From assembly GCA_020636025.1 (NCBI GenBank), contig JACJYQ010000006.1:1-64000 (forward strand): DNA of 64,000 nucleotides, in the 5' to 3' direction. This DNA comes from Lewinellaceae bacterium (lineage in GTDB: Bacteria > Bacteroidota > Bacteroidia > Chitinophagales > Saprospiraceae). A program made the translations under genes and the position numbers. Positions 8,192 to 15,494 of the stretch are shown piece by piece. Position 1 is the stretch's first letter; every line of letters starts with the position of its first letter. The notes beneath the pieces were generated by a model. That model did no database searches. It was given only the letters and a program-made list of their open reading frames with translations, and had not been told where the DNA came from.

Positions 8192-9370
8192 CTAGCCTTC
8201 CAATGACCGGATGAAATACTCAATCTTGTTTTTCATCATCGCATCTCCATCGCCGAGTGAATCCCGGGTTTTGATGGCCGTTTCGCGTGCTTTTTGAATG
8301 TTGCCTTGCAACTTATAAATGCCGGCGAGGGTCATCCAGTACTCGGGAAGCCCGCCGGTTTCTGCGGCGGTTTTACCCCATTTCAAGGCCTGGGCCAACA
8401 CTTTTTTGTCTTCCGGGAAAAAGCGGACCAGGTCGACGGTGAGGTCGTGCATCATGGCCGCATTTTTCTTAACCGCAGTTTTCTGATACTTTTTAGCGGC
8501 TTTCAGATACCCGTTTGAGTCTTTCACCGATTTGAAATAGGTCATATCGGCGTGCAGGGCAAACGCACTGGCCTTAGGGTGTTTGGCTGCATTCATTTTT
8601 GATTTAGCCTCTTCAAGCAGGTTTTCGCTTTTAAACTGAATGCCTTTGTTAAGGGTATTGGTACAAGCCGTTTCAATTCGGGCATTTACTTTTTCAGCTC
8701 CGGCAATGGTTTCTATCTTGTCTTTATGTTGAAGTAGAAGATCGAAAACACGGCTGTCGGCCTCAATGGCTCCTTCCAGAATAAATTGCAGATTGAAGTT
8801 TGTGGTCAGGTCGCTCTGGCCATCCAGATACTCATTGGTGTATTTTAAAGATGGCTTTTTAGCGGCATTCAGCGCTCTTACATAATCGTATATTAGTTGC
8901 GGATCGCGGTTGCCATCGTTGTATTTCTTTTCGTAGTCAACGGATTTATCATTCTTGCCAAGCGCCTTCTGACCTGTTTCTATCAACTGTGGAACATTTT
9001 TGGCGCCAATATCTTTCATCACCATTTTGCCTTCGCTGTCTATAAACATCAGGGTGGGATATGACCTTACCGGGTATTTACTGGCGAACTCAGAATTCTC
9101 GGGTTTCTCCATGTCAATTTTCATACAAATGAAATTGGCATTGAAAAAAGCCCCTACCTCCTCATCCGGAAAAGTCTGACTGGCCATTCTTTTACAAGGG
9201 CCACACCAGGAAGCAAAAGCGTCTACGAAAATCAGTTTTTCTTCTGATTTTGCTTTATCAAGCGCTTCTGACCATGAGCCATGATAAAACTCAATTCCCT
9301 GTGCAGAAAGGAATGAGGGGATAAATAAAAGAAGGCCAAGAGCGCGTGTAACAACTTTAATAAGATTCAT
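8192..9370 (-). CDS. Secreted thioredoxin-fold protein with C-terminal helical (TPR-like) region
   Basis: A signal peptide (MNLIKVVTRALGLLLFIPS, cleavage near AQG) precedes a thioredoxin-like domain with the redox motif CGPC at Cys56/Cys59 and a cis-Pro loop (SYPTLMF). Residues ~150-392 are helical with TPR-like spacing. It should act as a periplasmic disulfide or thiol enzyme, or as a thioredoxin-like scaffold. ATG at 9370 is preferred over upstream TTG/ATG codons because it gives a proper signal peptide and because a TAATTTTG promoter element (9413-9420) overlaps the most upstream alternative start. Nothing in the neighbourhood identifies the substrate. Confidence 0.85.
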   Translation of the reverse strand: MNLIKVVTRALGLLLFIPSFLSAQGIEFYHGSWSEALDKAKSEEKLIFVDAFASWCGPCKRMASQTFPDEEVGAFFNANFICMKIDMEKPENSEFASKYPVRSYPTLMFIDSEGKMVMKDIGAKNVPQLIETGQKALGKNDKSVDYEKKYNDGNRDPQLIYDYVRALNAAKKPSLKYTNEYLDGQSDLTTNFNLQFILEGAIEADSRVFDLLLQHKDKIETIAGAEKVNARIETACTNTLNKGIQFKSENLLEEAKSKMNAAKHPKASAFALHADMTYFKSVKDSNGYLKAAKKYQKTAVKKNAAMMHDLTVDLVRFFPEDKKVLAQALKWGKTAAETGGLPEYWMTLAGIYKLQGNIQKARETAIKTRDSLGDGDAMMKNKIEYFIRSLEG

Positions 9371-9412
9371 TATTCTATATTTTACGGAAATCAACATGTT
9401 GAAAAGGAAGTA

Positions 9413-9420
9413 CAAAATTA
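9413..9420 (-). promoter_or_regulatory. -7 promoter element TAATTTTG (thioredoxin gene)
   Basis: An exact match to the Bacteroidota -7 consensus TAnnTTTG on the minus strand, giving a predicted 5' leader of about 38 nt to the ATG at 9370. No convincing -33 TTG was seen. Confidence 0.5.
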
Positions 9421-9476
9421 ACGGAAAATAGTTGTACTCATGGTGCGAGAATTCCTGCAGGGGAAATTATCCTACC

Positions 9477-10958
9477 TTAAAATTCAATTTCAAAGCATCC
9501 TGCATCGGGTGTGCTTCCGTCCCGCATTTTGCCATCAAGATCCAGGTCTATTCCAGGAACCGGAACCGCATATCGATTGGCAACAGACCCAATGGTATCC
9601 AAATGGAAATCCCGGTCGTTTACATTGACAAACAAGGTATCCTGACTGTCAGTATTCAGACAAGGCTGGCAATGATCCAGAAAATCGGGATAAGCCGTTT
9701 CCTTAATCAGGTCCCTGACTCTCACAATGCAGTTCTTAAACTCATAATCAAATTGTGTCCTATCGTCGAGGCGATCGAACAAGGTGATCTGATCGGCCCG
9801 GCTGCCAAAGAAAATGCAGTTCTGAAAACGGGCTTTCAAGGGATATAAAACGTAATCAATGCAACCCGGATCGAGACAAACAGCATTACCCATGCGCAAA
9901 GCTTCTCCATCTACGCCATAGCTGGCGGCGGTGCAATAAGTAAAGTTGTAATCACCTCCGTATTCCAGTTGAACGGAGTATCCCACATTGCTGTGAAACA
10001 GGCAGTTTTCGGCCGTAATGTTTGCGTGAATACCCACTAGCCCACTGCTGCCTGTATTATAGATCTGTGCGTTTCGCAGTGTCAGATCAGCAGCCGAATC
10101 TACCCGGATGCCAATGACCGAGTTTCTGATAATGCAATGCTCAATACTATGTCCGCTCGTGCCTTCTTGTAGCCAAATGCCGGTCCATTGTCCGGGATCT
10201 TCCTCAAATTCAGGTTCCAGGCGATCACTATCAAAAATCACCGGGTTATCGAGAGTGCCTTCTACGAGCAATTTTCCGGCACCCTGAAAAGCTATAAATC
10301 CATCATTGTATCGGTAAATGGCGGTATCAGTTACAATCTTTCCAAGTCCACCGTGTACATATACGTGGGTCCCAGCCGGTATTCGCACCGTACAAGAATC
10401 TATCACAAGGATCCCGTAAATGACGTAAGGTCTGGGATCATCCCAAAGCCATTCGCCGCCATTGCAGCCATAGCCCGCAACACCACCGGCGCCAAAGCGC
10501 GAAGGCAGATACACGGCGTTCTGCCCCCAGGCTTCCAGCACTACTTTTTGTACGTTTCCATTGGTTTCAAAAACCACATTTTCATTGATCACAAAGGGAT
10601 TGTTGTCGTTATTGGGGTTTATGGTCACCTCTGCAAAGACATATAGACTATCGTTTGGAGCAATTTCTATATCGCTCTGATTATCCCCCGGAATACCATC
10701 GATGTTCAGGTTAAAGAGTGAAGCACTGCCATTTTCCAGGTAAATTTTGGAAATGCGAATACTCTTTTTGTGGCGATTGTAGATTTTGAAATAGCGCGTT
10801 GCCGAACCCAGTTCTGTAAAAACCGTATCAAAGCGCAAGGTATCCGCACTGAACTCCAGGCTCGCATCCGGACTAAACGTGAATTTCTCCTTTTGACAAA
10901 AAAGGAAAAACAAAGAGGAAATCAATACAAACGGTAAAATCCTAAAAACAAACTTCAT
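9477..10958 (-). CDS. Lipoprotein with right-handed parallel beta-helix
   Basis: A 493-residue protein with a lipoprotein signal (FRILPF…SSLFFLFC, Cys21). An N-terminal Ig-like region (FDTVFTELGSATRYFKIYN) resembles DUF1573/ASH-type domains. The central part (about 190-420) has the repeated short strands of a parallel beta-helix (HCIIRNSVIGIRV, LTLRNAQIYNTG, ENCLFHSNVGY). The C-terminus DAGCFE matches the end motif of such surface proteins. No polysaccharide lyase active site was recognised, so binding or structural roles are as likely as catalysis. ATG 10958 gives the correct signal; the codon next to it already belongs to an ATTA-octamer repeat, so the leader is made of repeat sequence. Confidence 0.8.
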   Translation of the reverse strand: MKFVFRILPFVLISSLFFLFCQKEKFTFSPDASLEFSADTLRFDTVFTELGSATRYFKIYNRHKKSIRISKIYLENGSASLFNLNIDGIPGDNQSDIEIAPNDSLYVFAEVTINPNNDNNPFVINENVVFETNGNVQKVVLEAWGQNAVYLPSRFGAGGVAGYGCNGGEWLWDDPRPYVIYGILVIDSCTVRIPAGTHVYVHGGLGKIVTDTAIYRYNDGFIAFQGAGKLLVEGTLDNPVIFDSDRLEPEFEEDPGQWTGIWLQEGTSGHSIEHCIIRNSVIGIRVDSAADLTLRNAQIYNTGSSGLVGIHANITAENCLFHSNVGYSVQLEYGGDYNFTYCTAASYGVDGEALRMGNAVCLDPGCIDYVLYPLKARFQNCIFFGSRADQITLFDRLDDRTQFDYEFKNCIVRVRDLIKETAYPDFLDHCQPCLNTDSQDTLFVNVNDRDFHLDTIGSVANRYAVPVPGIDLDLDGKMRDGSTPDAGCFEIEF

Positions 10959-10988
10959 TATCAAATTATCGAATTATCAAATTCTCAT
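10957..10988. repeat. ATTA-octamer repeat tract, locus B left
   Basis: Units ATTATCAA, ATTATCGA, ATTATCAA, ATTCTCAT in 8-bp register directly abutting the start codon of the beta-helix lipoprotein. Confidence 0.65.
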
Positions 10989-10991
10989 AAT

Positions 10992-11050
10992 GCCGCCCCT
11001 TACGTCAATGGGCTACGCCGCATTGCTTTGGGATTGCGCCCCTTTGGGGC
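10992..11050. other. GC-rich structured intergenic element between octamer tracts
   Basis: A GC-rich island in an AT-rich gap. It contains a hairpin (GCCCC-TTT-GGGGC, 11038-11050) and a second CAATG/CATTG pairing; GCCCC at the left end could instead pair with GGGGC at the right end. It could be a mobile palindromic repeat or an untranslated RNA structure. Both flanking genes are on the minus strand. Confidence 0.4.
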
Positions 11051-11060
11051 TTTTATTTAC

Positions 11061-11116
11061 ACTAGCTCATTATCGAATTATCACATTAGCTAATTATCAC
11101 ATTAGCTAATTAATCA
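11061..11116. repeat. ATTA-octamer repeat tract, locus B right
   Basis: Seven consecutive 8-bp units (ACTAGCTC, ATTATCGA, ATTATCAC, ATTAGCTA, ATTATCAC, ATTAGCTA, ATTAATCA). The last unit includes the stop codon of the membrane protein gene at 11114. Confidence 0.7.
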
Positions 11117-11602
11117 CACCGTCCCCCGATTTCTGGTTCGCCAGATGGACATCATCAATCGTATGGCGAAAACTGGCGCAGAAACGATGCTTCCCACTCC
11201 AAAAAACAGCATTTCATTCCACAGGTACTTTTCGGTTTCCTGTTTTTCCTGCAGAGGTAAATGCCCTGTCAAGGGTTCCCAGGTTTGATCTTCTATGTAC
11301 ACAATGAAGTCATTCAGACTGTCGATGAGCAAAAAAGTGACCGGAAACATAAGCAGCAAAAGAGCAATTTTCAGAACTTGCTGCTTTGCCAGAAATGTAT
11401 GTTTCAGGAGAAAAACATATCTGGTTATGGTAATCAGCACCACAATAAAGACAATATTTCTGGTGTGAAATGGCCACACATACATAGCCTTATATACAGG
11501 TGTAAGTACCGCCCACACTATCGCTGCTGTAAACAACCACCAGATCAATTCCAGGAGTAATTTCACCTGATTTTGCCTCTCCATAAATACCTTTTTCAAC
11601 AT
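11114..11602 (-). CDS. Small integral membrane protein of unknown function
   Basis: 162 residues with about four hydrophobic segments (LLELIWWLFTAAIVWAVL; IVFIVVLITITRYVFLL; IALLLLMFPVTFLLI; MLFFGVGSIVSAPVFAI) and a Glu/Gln-rich loop before the last one. No family was recognised. It lies four bases after the PorG-like gene (11607..12323), so the two probably share a transcript. ATG 11602; Met7 is an alternative start. Its stop codon lies inside an ATTA-octamer repeat, so the repeat may have reset the C-terminus. Confidence 0.65.
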   Translation of the reverse strand: MLKKVFMERQNQVKLLLELIWWLFTAAIVWAVLTPVYKAMYVWPFHTRNIVFIVVLITITRYVFLLKHTFLAKQQVLKIALLLLMFPVTFLLIDSLNDFIVYIEDQTWEPLTGHLPLQEKQETEKYLWNEMLFFGVGSIVSAPVFAIRLMMSIWRTRNRGTV

Positions 11603-11606
11603 TTAT

Positions 11607-12323
11607 TCAAATAGATTTCTTCTTCGCCAGCACCACCGAAGCGCTTAGCTGCAGGCTAAAAAACCAATCGCGACGCTTTGGATTACCATTCAGGCTCACA
11701 CCATCGAGGTCATCAGATAAAACCGGGCGCCAACAGCCTTCTCCTCCCAATACCAGAATTTCATTGATCTGCCGGCGAATTCCTGCACCAAACGGAATTG
11801 TCAGGGCTTTTGTTCGCCGCTTTCCGTTTTCTGGCAAAGCATGGCGTACGTGGATGTCATATTCGTCAGGATTTCCGTAATAATTGACGCTTGGCTGCGA
11901 AATCACCCCACCAATGCCTACCATCAGATAGGGTACCATTTTATATACATCCAGACCGTTTTCCCGGGAAGAGTTGATGTTGAGAAAATTCCATTCACCC
12001 ATTACAGAAGCTTCGAACAGATTGCTGGTAAATTCAAAACTCCGCTCCTGCAATTCGGGATCGCTGGCATTCTTGTCCGTACCGGCAATGTTCCCCCAAT
12101 AAACCTGCCCTTTAATGGCAAACTGGTTGGAAAAGTGGTATCTGGCAAAAGCGCCAAAACCCAAACGCGTTTCTTTCAGCACAAAGGTTTTCTCTGCGAG
12201 ATCGCCGGAGTAATTATTAGGACCTGCCGAAAGTCCAATTTCCAGATAATGGGAAGTTAATGGTATCTGCGCCATCAGACCTGAGGTCATCAGGAAAAGT
12301 GAAAAGAATACTGGTAGTCTCAT
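11607..12323 (-). CDS. DUF6089/PorG-like outer membrane beta-barrel protein
   Basis: A signal peptide (MRLPVFFSLFLMTSGLMAQ) is followed by an 8-strand-type barrel. It starts with LEIGLSAGPNNYSGDL, has alternating strands (RLGFGAFARYHFSNQFAIKGQV), and ends in a GAGIRRQINEILVLGGEG… LDGVSLNG segment characteristic of PorG/DUF6089 proteins. PorG is an outer membrane component of the type IX secretion apparatus in Porphyromonas, and five proteins in this window carry T9SS sorting domains. Whether this copy is the T9SS component or a paralogue cannot be settled from the sequence alone. It is followed four bases later by a small membrane protein gene. Confidence 0.7.
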   Translation of the reverse strand: MRLPVFFSLFLMTSGLMAQIPLTSHYLEIGLSAGPNNYSGDLAEKTFVLKETRLGFGAFARYHFSNQFAIKGQVYWGNIAGTDKNASDPELQERSFEFTSNLFEASVMGEWNFLNINSSRENGLDVYKMVPYLMVGIGGVISQPSVNYYGNPDEYDIHVRHALPENGKRRTKALTIPFGAGIRRQINEILVLGGEGCWRPVLSDDLDGVSLNGNPKRRDWFFSLQLSASVVLAKKKSI

Positions 12324-12457
12324 AATAGTTGATGTTTATGGAGGCAAATTTTGCTTAAAAAATGCAGTAAAAGTGTCTAATACCCCATAAAAATTAATCA
12401 TTAACGTTTTTCCGACATTTAGTTTTCAAAAGGGACACTGCCGCTGCTTTAACCTTT

Positions 12458-12465
12458 TACATTTG
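12458..12465 (+). promoter_or_regulatory. -7 promoter element TACATTTG (tatC)
   Basis: An exact TAnnTTTG match 30 bases before ATG 12496. It overlaps an upstream in-frame TTG (12463), which argues that TTG is not the start. Confidence 0.5.
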
Positions 12466-12495
12466 CAGCGTCAAAGAAGTCTGACTTTTTCTTAC

Positions 12496-13407
12496 ATGGC
12501 ACTGGATCAGCAACACGAACACGAGCGTATCAAGCAGGAACGCGGAGAAATGTCCTTTTTCGATCATATTGACGAATTGCGCAAGCATATTCTGAGGTCG
12601 GCCATTGCCATTGCAATTGGCGGCGTTCTGTGTTTCTTAAACAAGGATTTTATTTTCGACCACGTCATATTCGGACCCCGTCATCCGGATTTTCCGACCT
12701 ATCGGATTTTGTGTAATTTTTCGCATGCTGCGGGTTTGGGTGAATCGGTTTGCTTTTCCCCGCCAAATTTCAACCTGATCACCCGTGAACTTGGCGAGGT
12801 GATCATGCAGGTGTTGTACGTTTCCTTTTGGTTGGGCATCATTATGGCCTTTCCGTATATTTTTTGGGAATTCTGGAAGTTCATTAGTCCGGGGCTTCAT
12901 GAGCACGAGCGCAAATCTGCCCGGGGTGTGGTAGCCGTTTGCTCCGGCTTGTTTCTGCTCGGAGTTCTGTTCGGATACTTTGTCATTGCTCCTTTTTCCA
13001 TCAGTTTTTTGGCTGGATACACCCTGGAAGGTCTTGAGGTGGCACCGACACTCGATTCGTATGTCACCTATATTTCGATGTTTACCATTCCTACGGGGTT
13101 TATTTTCCAAATGCCGATTGCCGCCTATTTCTTTGCCCGGATCGGATTGGTAGGAACAGCTTTGTTAAAGTCATTCAGACGACACGCCATTGTAGCCATT
13201 TTGATACTGGCAGCGATCATTACCCCGCCAGATATTGTGTCGCAAACACTGGTAGGTATCCCGTTATATTTGTTATATGAGGTGAGCATCCTGGTTGTAG
13301 GCCGGGTACAAAAGCGTCGTGAAAAACAAGCGGCTGAAGCAGAAAAGCAACTGATTGAAAGTGAAAAACGCATTCAGGAGCGAAATGAGGAGGAAGACGA
13401 TGATTGA
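12496..13407 (+). CDS. tatC: Sec-independent protein translocase subunit TatC
   Basis: The multispanning receptor of the twin-arginine export system. The conserved N-terminus MSFFDHIDELRKHILRS is at residues 19-35, followed by six membrane segments and the conserved periplasmic and cytoplasmic loops (FWEFWKFISPGLHEHERK). The C-terminus is a charged tail rich in Lys, Glu and Asp. ATG 12496 is chosen over a TTG at 12463 because of the promoter element; ATG 12550 is a shorter alternative. tatA/B are not adjacent. The two 'RR' proteins near 29-33 kb may be substrates. The downstream permease gene begins 36 bases later. Confidence 0.95.
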   Translation: MALDQQHEHERIKQERGEMSFFDHIDELRKHILRSAIAIAIGGVLCFLNKDFIFDHVIFGPRHPDFPTYRILCNFSHAAGLGESVCFSPPNFNLITRELGEVIMQVLYVSFWLGIIMAFPYIFWEFWKFISPGLHEHERKSARGVVAVCSGLFLLGVLFGYFVIAPFSISFLAGYTLEGLEVAPTLDSYVTYISMFTIPTGFIFQMPIAAYFFARIGLVGTALLKSFRRHAIVAILILAAIITPPDIVSQTLVGIPLYLLYEVSILVVGRVQKRREKQAAEAEKQLIESEKRIQERNEEEDDD

Positions 13408-13443
13408 TCGGAAACGCCGATCTGACGCATAAATCAACAGACT

Positions 13444-14862
13444 ATGTTGCGGTATGTCTTAAGAAGGTTACTGATTGCCATACCTACATTGCTGATCATT
13501 TCCCTGGCGGTGTTTGGGATAAGCAAGTGCGCTCCCGGAGATCCTGTGGAAAATATTTTCGGGGAAGAAATGATCCAGATATTCACACCGGAACAGCTTT
13601 CGGAAAATTACCGCCGAAAAGCTGCTCAACTGGGTTTGGACAAACCTGTTTTTTATTTCAACATTAGTCCGGCCGCGTACCCTGATACCCTTTGGAAAAT
13701 ATATCCGCTGGACAGAAGAAATCGATTAGCTGACCTGACGGCCCAGAATGGCAACTGGCCGGCAAACCTGCGTTTTGAAGCATCGATTTTTGAGACACAA
13801 CGCCAACTGGAATTGCTACCCGATTCCAGTTTGGAGAAACCCTATTTCAGGTTGGCCATCAGCGAACTGTCTGTTCAAACTGAATTACCGAAACTGAATA
13901 TGCACTTTGGCTTGGCCGACAGCGTTTTCAGGCGAATACCGGAGGCAACTCCTGCGCTTAGCCAAAGCATGGATTCTCTGCGAAAATATACCCGTGTAGC
14001 GAGCGAAGACTTGCGAAAATCAGCCCTTAACACACCCGCATTTCACTGGTACGGATTGAATAATCAGTACCAGCATTGGTTAAGCGGTTTTTTGACGGGA
14101 AACTGGGGGCTGACCAAAAGACAGAAACCTGTCTGGCAGGAGTTGCGACCGGCTTTTATGGCAACCCTTGCTTTGAATGGCATAGCATTGCTCATTGCCT
14201 ATATGATTTCCATCCCCTGGGGTGTGGAAATGGCACGACGCAAGGGCCGGCCTTTTGATTTGTGGAGTCAGCGTTTTCTCCTGCTACTCAAAGCCATGCC
14301 GGTATTTTGGGTAGGAAGTTTGCTGGTAGTGCTTTTGTGCACGCCTGTTTTTGGCAAAGCCATCATCGCAAGTCCTTATCTGGATATTACAGATACCTGG
14401 AATATGCATAGTGAGTCATTTTTTAGTTGGTTCGCGCACAAATTCCCCAAGTTCATTTTGCCAATGCTCGTATTGATCCTGTACTCCCTTGCGCTGGTAA
14501 CGATGCAAATGAGAGGAGGAATGCTAGAAACACTTCGCAGCGATTACATTCGGACCGCCAGATCCAAGGGGCTGAGCGAAAAAGCCGTTCACTGGCGGCA
14601 TGCTTTTCGAAATGCGCTTTTCCCCGTTATCACCATATTCGCAGCTGTTTTCCCAGCCTTGTTTACAGGCTCGCTGGTCATTGAAACACTTTTTAATTTC
14701 CCCGGAATGGGTCAATTGGCTCAATCCGCCTTTCAGTCACACGACCTTACCATGCTCTCAGCCATATTGATGATCGCCGCCTTTTTCAGCATTATTGGAA
14801 ATCTCCTGGCCGATTTGATGTATGCATGGGTAGATCCGCGAGTACGGTATACGAGCAAATAA
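13444..14862 (+). CDS. DppB/OppB-type ABC transporter permease
   Basis: The N-terminus MLRYVLRRLLIAIPTLLIISLAVF with CAPGDP is typical of the first permease of peptide/nickel ABC importers. After TM1 there is an unusually long periplasmic segment (about residues 40-220). The remaining five membrane spans contain the EAA loop that contacts the ATPase (LRSDYIRTARSKGLSEKAV… HAFRNALFPVI). It is longer (472 aa) than usual DppB (~330 aa) because of the periplasmic insertion. No partner permease, ATPase or binding protein lies nearby, so it must assemble with subunits encoded elsewhere. It is probably co-directional with tatC. Confidence 0.88.
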   Translation: MLRYVLRRLLIAIPTLLIISLAVFGISKCAPGDPVENIFGEEMIQIFTPEQLSENYRRKAAQLGLDKPVFYFNISPAAYPDTLWKIYPLDRRNRLADLTAQNGNWPANLRFEASIFETQRQLELLPDSSLEKPYFRLAISELSVQTELPKLNMHFGLADSVFRRIPEATPALSQSMDSLRKYTRVASEDLRKSALNTPAFHWYGLNNQYQHWLSGFLTGNWGLTKRQKPVWQELRPAFMATLALNGIALLIAYMISIPWGVEMARRKGRPFDLWSQRFLLLLKAMPVFWVGSLLVVLLCTPVFGKAIIASPYLDITDTWNMHSESFFSWFAHKFPKFILPMLVLILYSLALVTMQMRGGMLETLRSDYIRTARSKGLSEKAVHWRHAFRNALFPVITIFAAVFPALFTGSLVIETLFNFPGMGQLAQSAFQSHDLTMLSAILMIAAFFSIIGNLLADLMYAWVDPRVRYTSK

Positions 14863-14949
14863 ATCGTGATCAGTGTTTGTTATACACGACACCATCGGTT
14901 AAATCCTGAATCCTACTCTTTATTCCTGCATTAATAAGCCTTTATTGCC

Positions 14950-14957
14950 TAATTTTG
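14950..14957 (+). promoter_or_regulatory. -7 promoter element TAATTTTG (SPOR gene)
   Basis: An exact TAnnTTTG match 29 bases upstream of ATG 14986 in the 123-bp gap after the permease gene. Confidence 0.5.
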
Positions 14958-14985
14958 CGCTGCAAATTAAAGTGCCCCTTTCACT

Positions 14986-15378
14986 ATGAAAAAACAAGCG
15001 CTCACCGTTCTCTTTCTTTGCTTTCTTGGAACCATAACCGCCCAGGAAGTTCAGATCAATGAAGAACCTGGCATTTCAAAACTGCTTGAAAACTGGGCAG
15101 ATCAAAATCGGGTCAAGCCTGCTATACGAGGTTGGCGCGTACAAATCATGGCCTCAACAGACCGCCTTCAGGTTGAATCTGCCCGAAACAAATTCAGGGT
15201 TGATTACCCGGAAGTTTCAGCCGAATGGACACTTGAAAAACCTTATTACAAACTTCGCGTTGGAGCTTTTCGGACGAAACCTGAAGCTCTTGCTTTTATT
15301 CCCGGTTTAAATGGCTGGCCAGGCGCCTACCCCATTAAAGACGACGAAATTCATCCGCGTGATTTTCTGGAACAATAA
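14986..15378 (+). CDS. Secreted SPOR-domain protein
   Basis: 130 residues: a signal peptide (MKKQALTVLFLCFLGTITAQ) followed by one SPOR domain (about 48-115; RGWRVQIMAST, SARNKFRVDYPE, PYYKLRVGAFRTKPEAL). SPOR domains bind denuded glycan strands of septal peptidoglycan, so a periplasmic cell-wall-binding role is expected. The gene directly precedes rodA, another peptidoglycan gene, separated by two inverted ATTA-octamer tracts. Confidence 0.88.
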   Translation: MKKQALTVLFLCFLGTITAQEVQINEEPGISKLLENWADQNRVKPAIRGWRVQIMASTDRLQVESARNKFRVDYPEVSAEWTLEKPYYKLRVGAFRTKPEALAFIPGLNGWPGAYPIKDDEIHPRDFLEQ

Positions 15379-15381
15379 ATA

Positions 15382-15417
15382 AATGTGATAATTGGCTAAT
15401 TTGATAATTCGATAATG
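15382..15417. repeat. ATTA-octamer repeat tract, locus C left
   Basis: On the minus strand the units read ATTATCGA, ATTATCAA, ATTAGCCA, ATTATCAC. It is inverted relative to the tract at 15446-15481 across a 28-bp spacer. Confidence 0.7.
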
Positions 15418-15445
15418 AATTCTGTAGCTTTTAAAGTTCAAAAAC

Positions 15446-15481
15446 ATTATCAAATTAGCTCATTATTACATTATCAAATTA
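15446..15481. repeat. ATTA-octamer repeat tract, locus C right
   Basis: Units ATTATCAA, ATTAGCTC, ATTATTAC, ATTATCAA, ATTA on the plus strand. It ends at 15481, only 13 bases before the rodA start, and contributes the in-frame stop upstream of it. Confidence 0.7.
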
Positions 15482-15494
15482 AACAGCTTTTCCC

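Noticed and set aside
10188..10646. 152-codon plus-strand frame
   Set aside because: It is antisense to the beta-helix lipoprotein, with no start context and no domain.
13406..13424. Short GATCGG/CCGATC hairpin after tatC
   Set aside because: Six-base stems without a T-tract, overlapping the coding end; too weak to call a terminator.
8067..15481. ATTA-octamer tracts as CRISPR arrays
   Set aside because: The units are 8 bp, contiguous and degenerate, without spacers, and no cas genes are present.
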